This document shows, piece by piece, positions 6,007 through 6,379 of a DNA stretch of 6,379 bases. How positions within the stretch are numbered: the stretch's first letter is position 1; each line of letters opens with the position of its first letter. The notes below the pieces were generated by a model. The model was given only the letters and a program-made list of their open reading frames with translations. It was not told where the DNA came from and searched no databases. The DNA lies in the NCBI GenBank assembly GCA_002455175.1, contig DKKJ01000080.1, positions 1 to 6,379 of the forward strand. The letters run 5' to 3'. The position numbers were made by a program, and so were the translations under genes. This DNA comes from Opitutaceae bacterium UBA6669 (lineage in GTDB: Bacteria; Verrucomicrobiota; Verrucomicrobiia; Opitutales; Opitutaceae).

Positions 6007-6379
6007 CTAACGGCTCTTCAGCATGGAGGCCTGTTTTCCGAAGTATTCGGGCGTCCCCGTCAAGACTCCGCGAAAGTCCTCAAGCGGAGGCCCGACCCGC
6101 ACTCCGGAACGATCGATCTTGAACTCACGGATGGAATCCTCGTGCAACCCGCTCCGTTTTTTCACTACAGAAATCGCCTTGCGCACGTAGCCCGCATTTT
6201 CGAAATAACGCAGCAGGATCACGGTATCAGCCAGATACGTGATATCGACTGGGGTGCCCATCATTCCAATCACGCCATGCTGGGCCAAAGTCATAATGGT
6301 CACCACCCCCGCACGGCTCAAATACGCCAGCAGCTCATGGAGGTGCAGGCTGAGGAACTTCTCGTCCGGCATCGAGTTC
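6007..6379 (-). CDS. KaiC-family (RecA-like) ATPase, C-terminal fragment, 5' end beyond window
   Basis: The open frame continues past the right edge (…NSMPDEKF with no start required). The visible 123 or so residues match the C-terminal half of a KaiC/RadA-type domain: MPDEKFLSLHLHELLAYL, then the strand GVVTIMTLAQHG, then LADTVILLRYFE, the basic KAISVVKKRSG segment, the REFKI strand and VGPPLEDFRGVLTGTP. The Walker A and B motifs and any autophosphorylation Ser/Thr lie outside the window. The C-terminus stops shortly after the fold (KSR), without the long tail found in cyanobacterial KaiC. KaiC-family proteins are hexameric ATPases; outside cyanobacteria they act in clock-like timing or stress signalling. 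The histidine kinase starts 16 bases downstream, so the two form an operon. Whether this is a double-domain KaiC or a single-domain relative cannot be seen here. Confidence 0.88.
   Translation of the reverse strand, partial: NSMPDEKFLSLHLHELLAYLSRAGVVTIMTLAQHGVIGMMGTPVDITYLADTVILLRYFENAGYVRKAISVVKKRSGLHEDSIREFKIDRSGVRVGPPLEDFRGVLTGTPEYFGKQASMLKSR

Overview
The window looks like a moderately GC-rich Gram-negative chromosome. The source is most plausibly Verrucomicrobiota or a related PVC/Acidobacteria-type lineage. That placement is an inference from gene content (exported tandem redoxin/TlpA protein, membrane-anchored di-heme cytochrome c, a KaiC-type clock ATPase beside a pseudo-receiver histidine kinase) and from the scarcity of well-placed Shine-Dalgarno sequences and the use of GTG/TTG starts. 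No ribosomal or phylogenetic marker gene is present, so the placement is tentative.

Layout. (1) 1-909, minus strand: a membrane-anchored di-heme c-type cytochrome that runs off the left edge and probably lacks only a few C-terminal residues. (2) 910-1244: a 335-base divergent intergenic region with a candidate promoter and a perfect 8-bp direct repeat in front of the cytochrome gene; no gene is supported there. (3) 1245-2507, plus strand: an exported protein with two thioredoxin folds, followed by a strong intrinsic terminator (2523-2556) whose loop can also pair with the sequence just downstream. (4) Minus strand from the right edge to 2624: the C-terminal part of a KaiC-family ATPase (6007 to the edge), a histidine kinase with a degenerate N-terminal receiver (4794-5990), a single-domain response regulator (4315-4770), a multi-membrane-pass PAP2-superfamily protein (3500-4216) and a membrane-anchored NodB-type polysaccharide deacetylase (2624-3382).

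How the genes may work together. KaiC-like ATPase, kinase and receiver are tightly packed (gaps of 16 and 23 bases) and read as one signalling operon: a KaiC-type oligomeric ATPase coupled to a soluble two-component pair whose output is a lone CheY/Rcp1-like receiver with no DNA-binding domain. The PAP2 protein and deacetylase follow in the same direction with larger gaps (about 100 bases each) and are more likely a separate envelope lipid/glycan unit. On the left, the divergent cytochrome and redoxin genes both act outside the cytoplasmic membrane and may share redox physiology, but nothing in the sequence proves a partnership.

No mobile element, CRISPR array, tRNA or rRNA was found. The most interesting items are the KaiC/pseudo-receiver kinase/receiver cassette, the possible pseudoknot overlapping the terminator at 2523-2562, the non-canonical PAP2 active-site signature, and the single-cysteine variant of the redoxin domain.
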